The notes: generated by a model not told the origin, from the sequence alone. Shown: positions 1 to 9,473, counted from the first letter of the stretch. The stretch is DNA of 51,673 bases from Archangiaceae bacterium (GCA_016879935.1 JAACJQ010000422.1:1-51673), one strand, 5' to 3'. Numbers and translations: made by a program.

Positions 1-61
1 ACGGCTCGCCGTGCCCGTACCCGACGACCGGCAGCTGCGTGATCTCGAACCTGCGCGCCAT
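1..61 (-). CDS. N-terminal fragment of an unidentified protein, cut by left edge
   Basis: An ATG on the minus strand begins a frame that stays open to the edge of the window and reads MARRFEITQLPVVGYGHGEP. It lies 29 bases downstream of the stop of the neighbouring minus-strand gene, an operon-like distance. No clear Shine-Dalgarno sequence precedes it. Only 20 residues are visible, so no family can be named and the call rests on position and open frame. Confidence 0.4.
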   Translation of the reverse strand, partial: MARRFEITQLPVVGYGHGEP

Positions 62-90
62 CGCCCAGTAAGGGCGGTGTCGTCGTCGGG

Positions 91-501
91 TCAGATGCCC
101 TTCATCTTCCACGTGGTGATGCGCCGCGTGTCGGTGCGCGACTCGAGAATGTTGTCCTTCTGCATCTCTTCGAGAATGCGCAGCAGCTTGAGTGACGGAA
201 TGCCGACGGCCTTCGAGATGGTGTCGGCGGTGAGGCCGTGCACCTCGCGGCGAAGCTCCTTGATGATGTCGCGCTTGAGCTCGGCCTTCTGAAGGCCGTC
301 CATGTCTTCCGAGCGCCACGCCTGGAGGATGCCGAGGACGATCAGCAGCAGCACCAGCACGGCCAGCGCCGGGTAGACGAGGTGCGTGTTGTTCTCGAGC
401 AGCTCGATGTAGCGGGGGCTCGTCGCGCTCGGCGGGCGTACGTAGTCGGGGGCCTGGCCGGGCAGGTCGATGAGCAACGTCAGGGCGCGGAGCGTCAGCA
501 C
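91..501 (-). CDS. small membrane protein with C-terminal winged-helix-like domain
   Basis: The product is 136 residues with a GTG start. A strongly hydrophobic segment (about residues 42-62, rich in Leu, Val and Ile) is followed by a charged stretch and then by a helical region (about 73-136) containing GLTADTISKAVGIPSLKLLR. That pattern looks like the helix-turn-helix of a winged-helix fold, ending in a beta-hairpin-like RTDTRRITTWKMKG. A membrane-anchored DNA- or protein-binding module is inferred. The gene is divergent from the amidohydrolase and probably precedes the partial gene at the left edge in one transcript. The family is not recognised. A shorter N-terminus is possible, because the putative promoter lies very close to the start. 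Confidence 0.65.
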   Translation of the reverse strand: MLTLRALTLLIDLPGQAPDYVRPPSATSPRYIELLENNTHLVYPALAVLVLLLIVLGILQAWRSEDMDGLQKAELKRDIIKELRREVHGLTADTISKAVGIPSLKLLRILEEMQKDNILESRTDTRRITTWKMKGI

Positions 502-510
502 GGTTTCAAA

Positions 511-538
511 AGTGTACCTCTGTCACGGCGTGAGCCAA
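511..538 (-). promoter_or_regulatory. putative sigma70-type promoter for the small membrane protein
   Basis: On the minus strand TTGGCT (538-533) is separated by 16 bases from TACACT (516-511); each hexamer matches four of six consensus positions. It sits in the only non-coding gap between the divergent genes. The predicted transcript would begin only a few bases before the GTG start, so the leader would be very short. Confidence 0.3.
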
Positions 539-552
539 CATGCTCGCCCGCC

Positions 553-1884
553 GTGGAGCTGCTCATTCGCAACGCTGCCGTCGTCACCATGAACGCCTCG
601 CGCGAGGTGTTGCGCGACGCCGACGTGTTGATCGATGGCGATCGCATCGTCTCGGTCGGCCCGCACTCGCGCGCCCGCCGCCGCCTGGCCACCCGGGTCA
701 TCGAGGGGAAGGGCCTGGTGGTGTTGCCCGGCCTCATTCACTCGCACCTGCATGCGTGCCAGACGCTCTGTCGCAACCACGCCGATGGGCTGGAGCTGCT
801 CGACTGGCTCCGTGAGCGCATCTGGCCATTCGAGGCCTCGCACGACGCCGCGTCGATGCGCGCCTCGGCCGACCTCACCTTCCTCGAGCTCATCACCTCG
901 GGCGCGACCGCGTGTCTCGACATGGGGTCGGTGCGTCACTACGACGCCGTCTTCGAGGCGGCGCGTGACGCGGGCCTGAGGCTCGTCGGCGGCAAGTGCA
1001 TGATGGATGCAGGGCAGGGCGTACCGGCCGGGCTGCGCGAGACGACCGAAGCCAGCCTCGCCGAGAGTGTTCGCCTGCTCGAGAAGTGGCACGGCGCCGA
1101 GAACGGGCGCCTCACCTACGCGTTCGCGCCGCGCTTCGTGCTCTCGTGCACCGAAGCGTTGATGCGTCAGGTCGGCGAGCTCGCGAAGGCGCGCGGCGTT
1201 CGAATTCACACCCACGCCTCCGAGAACCCGACGGAGTGCGACCTCGTTCGCGAGAAGACGGGCCTCGACAACGTCTCGTACTTCAACTCGCTGGGGATGC
1301 TGGGCCCCCAGACCACGCTCGCGCACTGCGTCTGGGTGACGGCGGAGGAGCAGCGGGTGCTGCGTGAGACGCGCACCTGCGTCTGTCACTGCCCGAGCGC
1401 GAACTTCAAGCTGGCGTCGGGCGTCGCGAAGATTCCCGAGCTCGTGCAGCAGGGCATCACCGTGGGCCTCGGCGCCGACGGCGCGCCCTGTAACAACACG
1501 CTCGACATCTTCCACGAGCTGCGGCTCGCGGCGCTCATTCACCTGCCGCGCGTGGGGCCGACCGGTTTCTCGGCGATGCAGGCCCTCGAGCTCGCCACCG
1601 TGAACGGCTCGAAGGCGCTGGGGCTCGAGAAGGAGATCGGCTCCATCGAGGTGGGGAAGAAGGCAGACCTCACCCTCGTCGACGTCTCGGGCACGCACCT
1701 CACGCCCATCTCCAACGACCCCGTCGCCACCATCGTCTACTCGGCGCAGTCGCGAGACGTTCGCCACGTGATCATCGATGGCCAGGTCGTGTTGCGCGAT
1801 CGGGTTCCCCAGACGATGAACCCCGAAGCCGTGCGAAAGAGCGCTGCTACTCACGCCGCACGCCTCCTGAAGCAGCTCGACTGA
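553..1884 (+). CDS. amidohydrolase, 5-methylthioadenosine/S-adenosylhomocysteine deaminase-like
   Basis: The product is 443 residues with the layout of the cytosine-deaminase/MtaD-AtzB branch of the amidohydrolase superfamily. An N-terminal beta-sandwich (LLIRNAAVVTMN) leads to the metal-binding motif PGLIHSHLH (His65-x-His67). HTHASENPTECD supplies the barrel-strand His and the conserved Glu, TLAHCVWV a further His, and VGLGADGAPCNNTLD the catalytic-metal Asp. The C-terminus returns to the sandwich (IGSIEVGKKADLTLVD). The family hydrolytically deaminates or dechlorinates aminated purine or triazine rings in the cytoplasm, usually with Zn or Fe. Motifs alone do not fix the substrate; MTA/SAH/5'-deoxyadenosine deamination is the default inference. 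The GTG start is chosen because it places the sandwich at the N-terminus and avoids overlap with the divergent gene; no strong ribosome-binding site is visible. A hairpin terminator follows. Confidence 0.88.
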   Translation: MELLIRNAAVVTMNASREVLRDADVLIDGDRIVSVGPHSRARRRLATRVIEGKGLVVLPGLIHSHLHACQTLCRNHADGLELLDWLRERIWPFEASHDAASMRASADLTFLELITSGATACLDMGSVRHYDAVFEAARDAGLRLVGGKCMMDAGQGVPAGLRETTEASLAESVRLLEKWHGAENGRLTYAFAPRFVLSCTEALMRQVGELAKARGVRIHTHASENPTECDLVREKTGLDNVSYFNSLGMLGPQTTLAHCVWVTAEEQRVLRETRTCVCHCPSANFKLASGVAKIPELVQQGITVGLGADGAPCNNTLDIFHELRLAALIHLPRVGPTGFSAMQALELATVNGSKALGLEKEIGSIEVGKKADLTLVDVSGTHLTPISNDPVATIVYSAQSRDVRHVIIDGQVVLRDRVPQTMNPEAVRKSAATHAARLLKQLD

Positions 1885-1962
1885 GGCCGAACGCCCGGGC
1901 TCCAGGCTGCCCCGCAAACCGCGAGAATCGCGGCGGTATTTTCCTATCGCTGCCCCTCTTTT

Positions 1963-1983
1963 CTCTCGGCGGCCGAGAGTTTT
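1963..1983. terminator. bidirectional intrinsic terminator after the amidohydrolase gene
   Basis: Perfect 7-bp arms CTCTCGG (1963-1969) and CCGAGAG (1973-1979) enclose a 3-base loop. TTTT follows the hairpin (1980-1983) and TTTT also precedes its left arm. It lies about 80 bases past the amidohydrolase stop and before the next gene. The rest of the roughly 200-base gap (1885-2082) shows nothing else convincing. Confidence 0.65.
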
Positions 1984-2082
1984 CATAAGAACGACGGGCC
2001 CTTGCGCGATGGCGTTGCGTTTGCTTGATCGGCGCCGCATCTGATGCGGCTGCTTGTTGCCTCATCGACCCGGGAGCAGACC

Positions 2083-4101
2083 GTGGTGAACCGAACGTCG
2101 AGCGCGATGGTGCTGGTGGTGTCGGCGGCCGCTGTGTTCGTGGCGTGCCCTCCGGCGTCGACCGCGGTGCCCGACCCCGCCTACGAGATCACCATCGCAG
2201 GGACGACGCGAGATGCCGGGCGGCCCGTCATGGTGGTGCCTGACGCGGGTCCGGCCGAGCCTGATTGGGTGGCTGGAGAGCCCTGTCCTCCGGAGTCGTT
2301 CGGTCGGCTCGTGTTCGACGATGGCGGGGTCGAAGACACGCCCGATGGAGCGATCGTCTTCGGCCTCTGCGCGGCGGTGCGTACGGTCTCGGGTCAGGCG
2401 CTGCTCGATGGCCGGCCTGCGAGCGGGTTCAAGCTGCAGTTCAAAGGCGCGAGCGCGAACGGCGAGTACGAGAAGCTGCTGCCGCCGACGGGGCAGTACG
2501 ACGTGAAGGTGCTGCGCAGCAACTACGACATCTTCTACTACCAGCCGGCCGGGGTCTTCGCGACGCACGAAGGGTTGATCGACTTCGGTCGCGTCGACCT
2601 GCGCGAGAACCAGAGCCGCAAGCTCGAGGGCCGCACCCACACCCTCGCGGGCTCGGCGCTCTTCGGAGGGTTGCCCTTCACGCCGACGCGGCTGCCGAAC
2701 GACACGGGCCTCGAGGTCTACGGCGCGTCGCGCCTGGGCTACGCGGCGGCTCAGCGCGTCAGCACGCAGAGCCAGGCCGGTTCGTACGAGCTCAAGCTGC
2801 TCGAGGGCCAGTTCGCGGTGTACCTGAACGCTCCGCCCGCGGCGCTCTACGGCACCGAGCTGCGCCGCTTCATGGCGTACCCGACGCAGCTCGTCTTCGA
2901 CCACGATCAGGCGCTCGACATCGACATTCCGACGGCCACGCTCGAGGGCGAGATCACCATCGACAACATGCCGCTGCCCGATCGCCGCCAGGGCACCGAC
3001 TTCTCGTTGAACTACACGATTCCCGGAGAGCGCGAGGCCACGGTGCTCACGCACCACGAAGGCGGCTACCGCACCATCACTGGCATGGTGCCGAAGGCGG
3101 AGTACGGCATCACCCTGAGCCTCGTCGGCACGCCCGACAAGACGTACCCGGCGGAGATCTACGCAGTGCCGCTCGTGGGCGCGCTCGATCTTCGGCGCGA
3201 CGGCCGCCTGACCGCGAACCTCGGCACCGAGTTCATCGAAGGCAGCATCAGCATCGACGGCGTGCCGGTGCGCCCGCGGCCCAACTACAACTGGAACATG
3301 TTCATGTACGGGTTCGCCGGCACCGCGAACTCGCAGAGCTTCCTCGAGTACCGCGTGCCGCTCGAGTCGGCCTCGTTCCAGCTGCGCGCGTTCGCCGGCA
3401 ACTACTACACGGTGCTGCAGCTCTCCGATGAGTTCGCCGAAGATCTCGTCGACGGCTGGTTCGTGGTCGACCGGTTCAAGCAGGTGCAGGGGCCGACCCG
3501 CATGCCGATCGACATCAAGACCGGCTACTACAGCGGCAAGGTGCTCATCGACGGCAAGCCGCCTCCGGCAGGCCAGGCGTCGGGCACCTTCTTCTTCGCC
3601 AACCGCGCGCCCGAGTACCGCAACAGCTTCTTCCGCCGCCGCCTCGTCACGGCCGAAGACGGCCAGTTCCGCATTCGGTTGCCGGTCGGCGACTACGACG
3701 TCTTCTTCATCATCGATCGCGATCTCTACCCCGAGTACGCGGCGGGCTGGCGGCTGACGGCCACACAGTTGCTCATTCGCCAGTCGGAGATGATCAACGA
3801 CAACATCGAGTACAACACGGTGCTCGTGACAGGCCCGATTCGCGTCGGCGGCCAGGTCGTTCAGAAGCTCATCGGTGGCGAAGAGGTCGGCGTGCGCATG
3901 GAGCGCTACGACGGCCGCATGTACGAGTGGGGCTTCAGCGGCGGCGGGCCGAACTACCGCATGCGCGTGCCTCCCGGTGACTACAAGGTCGACTTCGTGA
4001 TCAACCGCGGCGGCGTCGAAGGCACGGCCTGGGGCGCGGCGCCGTTCGGGCCCAAGCTGCACGCCGGCAGCCCAGACGCACCTCCACTCGCCAGTCAGTG
4101 A
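2083..4101 (+). CDS. large lipoprotein with tandem beta-sandwich-like repeats
   Basis: The product is about 672 residues. The GTG at 2083 is chosen because GGGAG lies seven bases upstream, and it gives a signal peptide ending in a lipobox-like FVAC. Beyond it the protein is built of roughly 95-residue repeats. Each opens with a pattern of the form G-x-hydrophobic-x-hydrophobic-(D/N)-G-x-[68 protein letters not shown] and [15 protein letters not shown]. Many end with a P-(V/P)-G-(D/Q)-Y-(D/K)-V motif such as [20 protein letters not shown]. This resembles carboxypeptidase-regulatory-like or Ig-like folds, which suggests an elongated surface or periplasmic protein. The function is unknown. The N-terminal extension to ATG 2044 looks unlike coding sequence. 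Confidence 0.75.
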   Translation: MVNRTSSAMVLVVSAAAVFVACPPASTAVPDPAYEITIAGTTRDAGRPVMVVPDAGPAEPDWVAGEPCPPESFGRLVFDDGGVEDTPDGAIVFGLCAAVRTVSGQALLDGRPASGFKLQFKGASANGEYEKLLPPTGQYDVKVLRSNYDIFYYQPAGVFATHEGLIDFGRVDLRENQSRKLEGRTHTLAGSALFGGLPFTPTRLPNDTGLEVYGASRLGYAAAQRVSTQSQAGSYELKLLEGQFAVYLNAPPAALYGTELRRFMAYPTQLVFDHDQALDIDIPTATLEGEITIDNMPLPDRRQGTDFSLNYTIPGEREATVLTHHEGGYRTITGMVPKAEYGITLSLVGTPDKTYPAEIYAVPLVGALDLRRDGRLTANLGTEFIEGSISIDGVPVRPRPNYNWNMFMYGFAGTANSQSFLEYRVPLESASFQLRAFAGNYYTVLQLSDEFAEDLVDGWFVVDRFKQVQGPTRMPIDIKTGYYSGKVLIDGKPPPAGQASGTFFFANRAPEYRNSFFRRRLVTAEDGQFRIRLPVGDYDVFFIIDRDLYPEYAAGWRLTATQLLIRQSEMINDNIEYNTVLVTGPIRVGGQVVQKLIGGEEVGVRMERYDGRMYEWGFSGGGPNYRMRVPPGDYKVDFVINRGGVEGTAWGAAPFGPKLHAGSPDAPPLASQ

Positions 4102-4276
4102 CGCCTGCTTTCAGGGCTTTGCTGCTCGGGAACGCCGGACAAGCGCCCGGTGTTCGTGCCTTGAAGGCTGGAGACGCAATCGCACTCCAGCGCAAGACGT
4201 GTTGAGCGAAGGGCGGTACAGTGCGTCGGTGGTCGGGCCGCTCAATGGCCCGACAGATCAGGGAGATCGAGCCATC

Positions 4277-5011
4277 ATGTGGCAACGCTTCAAGCGGGCG
4301 ATGCGCAGCTTCGTCGGGTTCTTCGTCAGCACCATCGAAGACCCAGAGCTGATCCTCGAGCAGAACATCAGGGACCTGAACGATCAGGTGCCCAAGATGA
4401 ACGAGTCGATCGCCATGGTTCGGGCGAACGTGACGCTGCTCGAGAAAGAGAACGCCAAGTACAAGACCGAGGTGGGTGATCTCACCGCGAAGGTGAAGGC
4501 CGCCATCTCGGGTGGGCGTGACGATCTCGCCGCCCAGTACGCGACGCGCCTGCAGATGGAGAAGAGCGCGCTGGCCCGCAACGACGCGCAGCTGCAGACG
4601 GCCCGCGCCGCCTACGACAAGGCCTTGAACGTGAAGAAGGCGTTCATGCGCGAGAAGGACAAGAAGACCGCCGAGGCGATGGCGGCCATTCGCGACGCGC
4701 GCCGCGCCAAGTGGCAGTCGAAGGTCGCCGACGCGATGGAGTCGTTCGAGGTCGCCGGCATCGACGCGACCCACGACGAGATGCTCCGCAAGGTCGAGGA
4801 GCAGACCGCCGTGAACGAGGCGCGCATGCAGATGGCGCTCGAGTCGGTCGATCACGAGCGCATCAAGATCGAAGAAGAGGCCGAGCAGCTCCAGGCTGCC
4901 GAGCTCGTGAAGCAGTTCAAGATGGAGATGGGCCTCGACAGCCCCGCGCCCGTGTCGGACGTCTCGGCGACGGGTGAGAAGACCATCGGCAAGAAGGTCG
5001 AGGTGAAGTGA
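4277..5011 (+). CDS. pspA: PspA/IM30 (Vipp1) family membrane-stress protein
   Basis: The product is 244 residues. The N-terminus [20 protein letters not shown] fits the amphipathic helix of the family, followed directly by the diagnostic [20 protein letters not shown]. The remainder is a long charged coiled coil with a short disordered tail ([13 protein letters not shown]). Known members form ESCRT-III-like oligomers on the inner face of the cytoplasmic membrane and stabilise it under stress. The ATG is preceded by AGGGAG eleven bases upstream; an upstream TTG in frame would add unconserved residues before the amphipathic helix. It is the first gene of a seven-gene operon, and no PspF-type regulator is seen beside it. 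Confidence 0.88.
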   Translation: MWQRFKRAMRSFVGFFVSTIEDPELILEQNIRDLNDQVPKMNESIAMVRANVTLLEKENAKYKTEVGDLTAKVKAAISGGRDDLAAQYATRLQMEKSALARNDAQLQTARAAYDKALNVKKAFMREKDKKTAEAMAAIRDARRAKWQSKVADAMESFEVAGIDATHDEMLRKVEEQTAVNEARMQMALESVDHERIKIEEEAEQLQAAELVKQFKMEMGLDSPAPVSDVSATGEKTIGKKVEVK

Positions 5012-5018
5012 CGGGCCC

Positions 5019-6158
5019 ATGCGCGGCCGTCGCTTCATCGCCACGCTGTTGTTCCTGAGCCTCGGTGCCGGCGCATTGCTGGCGCTGAGGCTTGGTTATG
5101 TCGACCGCCTTCGAGATCGCGTGCAGGGCCGCGCGCCGAAGCTGACGGCCGGCGATTTTCCCGCAGGCGTCACGGCGCCGGTCGACGACGTCGCTTCGAT
5201 TCCCACGCGGCCAGTGCTGGTTGGCGTGGTGCCGCGTGGAACGGTTGCGCCGCTGGTCTGGGCCGCAGGAGACGAAGCCAGGCCGGGGCTCTTCCGCTCG
5301 GCCTACGCCCTCGACGTGAAGGTGGTGCGCTTCGAGTCTGAAGACGCGCTCCGTCGGGCGCTCGTGAAAGGGGCCGACAACGGAGGCGTCGATCTCGCGG
5401 CGCTCTCGGTCTCGACGCTCGGCATGGTGTCGACGCCACTGCGAGATGCCGCGCCACGCACGGTGATGTTGCTGGGCCGCAGCCGCGGGCAAGACGTGCT
5501 GGGCACGCGCAGCGGCTCGCTCGTTCCCGCGCAGCTCGCCGGCAAACGCGTCGCCACCGAGCCGCGGAGCCCCGGGCACTACTTCACGCTCTGGGTGCTC
5601 TCGCGCGCGGGCCTCTCGATGCGTGACGTGACGTGGGTGCCGCTGGAATCGTCGCTTCAGGCAGGTGCGGCGCTGCAAGCGGGGAAGGCCGACGTCGTCG
5701 CAGGGTTCGTGGGAGACGTGCACCCGATGGTTCGAGAGCTGGGCGGCTCGCTGGTGTCGACGACGGCCGACGCGCCGCATCTGCTGGCCACCGTGCTGGT
5801 CGCCCGTGGTGAGTTCGCGGCGCGCTACCCCGACGCCGTGCGCCGCTTGATTCGGGGCTCCCTCGACGCGAGCGCTCAGGTCGTGAAGGCGCCGGAAGAA
5901 GCGGCGCGGGTGCTGGGCACGTTCGCGCCCGAGCTGGGCGACCCGACCGAGGCCATTCTCGCGGCGCCGCCTGCCACCATGCGTGAGAACCTGGCCTTCT
6001 TCGGGCTCTCGGGAGAAGCGCCGGTGACGTACTCCGAGCTGTACCAGTCGGCCGTGTCTCTCTCGCAGAAGCTCACCGGGCCGGGCAGTGCGCCGAGCGC
6101 CGAAGAGACTGCGGACCTCGGAGCGCTGAAGTACGTTTCGGCGACGCAGCGCCCGTGA
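5019..6158 (+). CDS. periplasmic solute-binding-like protein (NrtA/SsuA/TauA superfamily)
   Basis: The product is 379 residues. A Leu/Ala-rich hydrophobic N-terminus (about residues 7-24) acts as signal anchor or signal peptide. The mature part begins with [10 protein letters not shown] and shows the type II periplasmic-binding pattern: [79 protein letters not shown] and [19 protein letters not shown]. Such proteins normally bind small anions or sulfonates for an ABC importer. Here the importer partner is absent; the linked ABC genes are of exporter/extractor (FtsX/MacB) type. The start lies seven bases after the pspA stop, and the end overlaps the next gene by four bases (GTGA). Confidence 0.75.
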   Translation: MRGRRFIATLLFLSLGAGALLALRLGYVDRLRDRVQGRAPKLTAGDFPAGVTAPVDDVASIPTRPVLVGVVPRGTVAPLVWAAGDEARPGLFRSAYALDVKVVRFESEDALRRALVKGADNGGVDLAALSVSTLGMVSTPLRDAAPRTVMLLGRSRGQDVLGTRSGSLVPAQLAGKRVATEPRSPGHYFTLWVLSRAGLSMRDVTWVPLESSLQAGAALQAGKADVVAGFVGDVHPMVRELGGSLVSTTADAPHLLATVLVARGEFAARYPDAVRRLIRGSLDASAQVVKAPEEAARVLGTFAPELGDPTEAILAAPPATMRENLAFFGLSGEAPVTYSELYQSAVSLSQKLTGPGSAPSAEETADLGALKYVSATQRP

Positions 6159-6976
6159 GCAAACGATCTCCCAACTACCTGAGGGCCGCGCTGTTGATGC
6201 CGGCCAACCTGTTCGCGCTCGCCGCGGGCGGAGTCGCGTCGCTCATCATGGGTGACTGGGTGCCGCTCGCCGCGGCGGGTGGGGCTTCGGCGGCGTACCT
6301 CGCGTTCCTCTCCACCATGCCGTCGTTTCGACGGGCCGTTCGCGCGAACTCCGAAGCGCAGACGTCGGCCGAGGTCGCCAGCCCCGAAGAAGAGCAGGCC
6401 CTGCTGGCCGAGCTCGCCCCGAGCCAACGCGAGCACTACGAGCAGCTTCGCGCCCTCAAGCAACGCATTCTCGACGAGTACGGCAAGCTGCCCGGCGGTG
6501 GCGTGCTGCAGGCCTCGAGCGAGCAGCGCCTCGACACGTTGCTGACATCGTTCCTCCGGCTCGTCACGACGCTCAACAGCTATCGCAAGTTCTTGAATGC
6601 CGCTGACCGTCAGGCCGTCGAGCGCGAACTCCACGAGCTGGTGGCCGAGGTGGAGACGGAGAAGAACGAGCGGCTCAAAGAGGTGAAGAGCCGGCGCGTC
6701 GACATCCTGAAGAAACGGTTGGCCCGCTTCGTCCAGGCCGAAGAGAGCCGGGAAGTGGTGAGCCACCAACTCGCGAGCATCGAGGACCTCTTGCGCCTGA
6801 CCCACGAACAGTCCATCGCCATCAGAGACCCGCAGACCGTGACGCGGCAGCTCGATGCGCTCTCGGCCGAGGTGGCCGCCACCGAAGAGACCGTGCGCGA
6901 CATGGAGTCGTTCATGGTGGTCACCGAAGAGCTCTCGTCGACGCCGGGTTCGCAGGCCGTGAAGGTGCGCTCATGA
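6155..6976 (+). CDS. membrane-anchored coiled-coil protein
   Basis: The product is 273 residues from a GTG that overlaps the previous stop. Two hydrophobic stretches (about 9-31 and 35-51) form a short membrane hairpin. The rest is almost entirely helical and charged, with heptad-like Leu and Glu patterns (ERELHELVAEVETEKNERLK, VDILKKRLARFVQAEESREV). The C-terminus continues as coiled coil to about residue 255. The family is not recognised. Its place between a solute-binding-like protein and a lipoprotein, with overlaps at both ends, suggests a scaffold in the same envelope complex, perhaps contacting PspA through coiled coils. Confidence 0.7.
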   Translation: MSKRSPNYLRAALLMPANLFALAAGGVASLIMGDWVPLAAAGGASAAYLAFLSTMPSFRRAVRANSEAQTSAEVASPEEEQALLAELAPSQREHYEQLRALKQRILDEYGKLPGGGVLQASSEQRLDTLLTSFLRLVTTLNSYRKFLNAADRQAVERELHELVAEVETEKNERLKEVKSRRVDILKKRLARFVQAEESREVVSHQLASIEDLLRLTHEQSIAIRDPQTVTRQLDALSAEVAATEETVRDMESFMVVTEELSSTPGSQAVKVRS

Positions 6977-8553
6977 CGAGGCGGGTGTTGGTGCTGGTGC
7001 TGCTCGCGCTCGCGGGCTGCTCGAAGTGCGGGAAGAAACCCGAAGCGGCGAAGGGTGGCATCGAGCAGGTGCTCCCGCGCGGCGCGATTGCGGTCGTGGT
7101 GGTGCCGTCGCTGAAGGACTCGGGGGCGAAGCTGACGCTGCTCGAGCAGGTGAAGGTCGCGGGCTTCGTGGCGCCGCTTCAGGGGTTCGCGAGCGCGAAG
7201 GCGTTTGCCGACGAGGTCGTTCGCCAGCTCGGCGTCGACGTGCGCAGCCCGGCCGAGATGGAGAAGGTCGGGCTCGATCCCGCGCGCGCGATGGGCGCGG
7301 CCGTGCTGCTGACGGGTGACGTGTACCTGGTGCTGCCGGTGAAAGACGCCTCGGCGCTGAACGCGCGGCTCGAGGGCATCTCGGTGAACCGCTTCGGAGC
7401 GGGCGCAGGCGCCGAGCAGAAGCAGGGTGACATCACGGTGAAGACGTTCTCGACGCAGCAGGGCCAGCCTGCGCGGCTCGGCTATGCCATCGCGAACGGC
7501 TGGGCCTTCGTCGGCCGCGACTCGATGATTCCCAAGCTCGGTCAGGCGGCTTCGCTGGGAGAGACCGATCGCCTCTCGAAGGACGAACAGCTGGCCGAGG
7601 CACTGAAGACGGCGGGCTCGCACGATCTCTACGCCTGGCTCGGCAGTGGGAGCCCCGTGTTGCAGACGACGCCGCTGCTCAACGCGTTCGTGACGGTCTC
7701 GTTGTCGAACACGGCGCTCGAGGCGCGCATCTCGGGGCAGTGGAAGGACAAGCCCGAGCTGCTCGCCGCGCTCACGCCGCAGAGCGCGCAAGACTTCTCG
7801 GGAGTGCTGCCAGCCGACGCCTTCCTCACGGCTCGGTACACCGGTGACGCGAAGGGGCTCGGTGTCATCTCGCGACAGCTCATCGGGCCAAACCTGGCTC
7901 GCGCCTTCGAGGCCGGCGGGTTCGAGCTGAAGACCGAGGTGCTCGACCGCCTGCAGCCGGGGACCGTGTTGTCGCTCTCGCTCGCCGATCGTCCGCCGAT
8001 GGATCGTGGCGTGCCGTCGTTCGACATTCGGCAGACCAACCCGTTCGCGTACGCGCACCTGTCGGGTGTCGCTCCCGTGTCGTCTGCCGAGCTAATCATG
8101 CCGACGCTCACGAAGGTGGCCGAGGTGGCTCCGCGGTTCGGCGCGAAGCTCGAGAAGCAACAGCGCGAGGGGAAAGATCTCTTCTTCACGACGTGGGCGC
8201 AGGGGCAAGGCGTGCACTTCGCGCCGAAGGGTTCGCTCGTGGCGTTTGCTTCTCCGGTGCAGCGGCTCGATGCGGTGCTGGCGTCGGAGGCGGCTCCGAA
8301 GCCTGCGGCTGCCACGAGCGATGCGTTCACGATGTCGGTCGATTTCACGAAGCTCGCCAACTCGGTGCGTGGGTTGCCCGAGAGCGCGTGGGGCCTGGGT
8401 GGGTTCGCGCTCAAGCCGACGACCGTGCGCTGGCTCGATGCGACCGACGACTTGAAGGGCCTCACCGTCACCGCTGGCGCGAAGGACGGCAAAGTGCTGA
8501 CGACGGTGAAGTTGTCGCTCGCGATCGCCGCGCCCGCTCCGAAGGTGCAGTGA
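6973..8553 (+). CDS. large lipoprotein of unknown function
   Basis: The product is 526 residues with a textbook lipoprotein signal, MTRRVLVLVLLALAGC, followed by SKCGKK, so a second Cys sits three residues after the lipidated one. The mature part is about 500 residues without recognised catalytic motifs. It alternates hydrophobic strands and helices (GAIAVVVVPSLKDSGAKL, VYLVLPVKDASALNARLEG, FVGRDSMIPKLGQAA), resembling DUF3352-like secreted proteins, but this is only an impression. It overlaps the preceding gene through ATGA and is followed after three bases by an ABC ATPase, so it is probably the accessory envelope component of that transporter. Confidence 0.72.
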   Translation: MTRRVLVLVLLALAGCSKCGKKPEAAKGGIEQVLPRGAIAVVVVPSLKDSGAKLTLLEQVKVAGFVAPLQGFASAKAFADEVVRQLGVDVRSPAEMEKVGLDPARAMGAAVLLTGDVYLVLPVKDASALNARLEGISVNRFGAGAGAEQKQGDITVKTFSTQQGQPARLGYAIANGWAFVGRDSMIPKLGQAASLGETDRLSKDEQLAEALKTAGSHDLYAWLGSGSPVLQTTPLLNAFVTVSLSNTALEARISGQWKDKPELLAALTPQSAQDFSGVLPADAFLTARYTGDAKGLGVISRQLIGPNLARAFEAGGFELKTEVLDRLQPGTVLSLSLADRPPMDRGVPSFDIRQTNPFAYAHLSGVAPVSSAELIMPTLTKVAEVAPRFGAKLEKQQREGKDLFFTTWAQGQGVHFAPKGSLVAFASPVQRLDAVLASEAAPKPAAATSDAFTMSVDFTKLANSVRGLPESAWGLGGFALKPTTVRWLDATDDLKGLTVTAGAKDGKVLTTVKLSLAIAAPAPKVQ

Positions 8554-8556
8554 GCC

Positions 8557-9219
8557 GTGATCGAAGCGAAGGACATCAGCCGTGAGTACGACGACGGCGC
8601 GAAGGGGCGGCTCAAGGTGCTCGACGGCGTGTCGCTGTCGGTGGCGCAGGGCGAGTTCGTCGCGATCGTCGGGCGCTCGGGCAGCGGAAAGTCGACGCTC
8701 CTTCACGTGCTGGGCGGGCTCGACACCGACTTTCGCGGGCAGGTGACGGTCGCAGGCACGCGGCTCGATGGACTGCCCGATGCCGCGCTCAGCCGGTTTC
8801 GCAACGAGACGGTGGGCTTCGTCTTTCAGTCGTTTCACCTGATGTCGGGCGTGTCGGCGCTCGAGAACGTGCTGTTGCCTGCGCGGTTCTCGGCGACGCC
8901 GGTGACGGATCTCGAGGGGCGCGCAAAGGCGGCGCTCGATCGCGTCGGGTTGACGAGTCATGCCGCGCGCAATCCGGGCCAGCTCTCGGGTGGTGAACGG
9001 CAGCGGGTCGCCATCGCGCGCGCATTGTTCTCGTCTCCGAAGGTGCTGCTGTGTGACGAGCCGACGGGAAATCTCGACGCCGAGACGGCCGACGGCGTGG
9101 TCGCGTTGTTCAAGCAGCTCAACGCCTCTGGGCTCACCATCGTCGCGGTCACACACGAGGACCGGCTTCGTGGTGCCGCGAGCCGGGTGCTGACGCTGTC
9201 GAAGGGCGTGCTGTCATGA
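8557..9219 (+). CDS. ABC transporter ATPase, LolD/MacB type
   Basis: The product is 220 residues with a GTG start and the complete motif set: Walker [11 protein letters not shown]-loop FVFQSFHLM, signature LSGGERQR, Walker [13 protein letters not shown] and switch His in VTHED. The [11 protein letters not shown] segment and the short length match the LolD/FtsE/MacB-ATPase branch that pairs with FtsX-fold permeases. These systems extract lipoproteins or transmit mechanical force rather than pump through a channel. The permease partner is two genes downstream, with a repeat ORF inserted between; the end of this gene overlaps that ORF by four bases (ATGA). Confidence 0.92.
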   Translation: MIEAKDISREYDDGAKGRLKVLDGVSLSVAQGEFVAIVGRSGSGKSTLLHVLGGLDTDFRGQVTVAGTRLDGLPDAALSRFRNETVGFVFQSFHLMSGVSALENVLLPARFSATPVTDLEGRAKAALDRVGLTSHAARNPGQLSGGERQRVAIARALFSSPKVLLCDEPTGNLDAETADGVVALFKQLNASGLTIVAVTHEDRLRGAASRVLTLSKGVLS

Positions 9220-9473
9220 CCGCGGCGTCCCACGACGGCGCTGCGTTCCACGACGGCGCTGCGCTCCACGACGACGCTGGGCTCCACGACGGCGCTGCGC
9301 TCCACGACGGCGCTGCGTTTCACGACGGCGCTGCGTTTCACGACGGCGTTGCGTTCCACGACGGCGCTGCGTTCCACGGCGGCGCTGCGTTCCACGACGG
9401 CGCTGCGCTCCACGACGGCGCTGTCGCGCGCGCGGCGAGCCGGTGGATGCCTGCTTCGGCGGTGTGCCCATGA
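9216..9473 (+). CDS. 85-residue His-Asp-Gly hexapeptide-repeat protein coupled to ABC genes
   Basis: The ORF starts within the ATGA that ends the ATPase gene and stops within the ATGA that starts the permease gene, so ribosomes could re-initiate across all three. After MTAAS it consists of eleven hexapeptide units of consensus H-D-G-A-A-(F/L). Variants include [12 protein letters not shown] and HGGAAF, and the eleventh unit reads HDGAVA. A short tail follows: [14 protein letters not shown]. There is no signal peptide or membrane segment. A regular His every six residues with a neighbouring Asp suggests metal binding, but this is inference. The alternative is that the ORF is only a minisatellite that has kept frame; the exact double ATGA overlap argues for translation. 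Confidence 0.55.
   Translation: MTAASHDGAAFHDGAALHDDAGLHDGAALHDGAAFHDGAAFHDGVAFHDGAAFHGGAAFHDGAALHDGAVARAASRWMPASAVCP
9231..9428 (+). repeat. 18-bp tandem repeat (minisatellite), 11 units
   Basis: Eleven head-to-tail 18-mers of consensus CACGACGGCGCTGCGTTC lie entirely within the small ORF between the ABC ATPase and permease genes. Units differ at the last codon (TTC, TTT or CTC) and by single changes to GAC for GGC, GGG for GCG, GTT for GCT and GGC for GAC; the eleventh ends GTCGCG. Because the period is a multiple of three, several other frames are also open across the array, which explains apparent repeat ORFs on both strands. Confidence 0.95.

Noticed and set aside
9231-9428. CRISPR-like array
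   Set aside because: The units are contiguous 18-mers with no unique spacers; it is a simple tandem repeat.
9443-9472. Upstream ATG as the permease start
   Set aside because: In frame, but it adds nine unconserved residues and lacks the ATGA coupling that the ATG at 9470 has.
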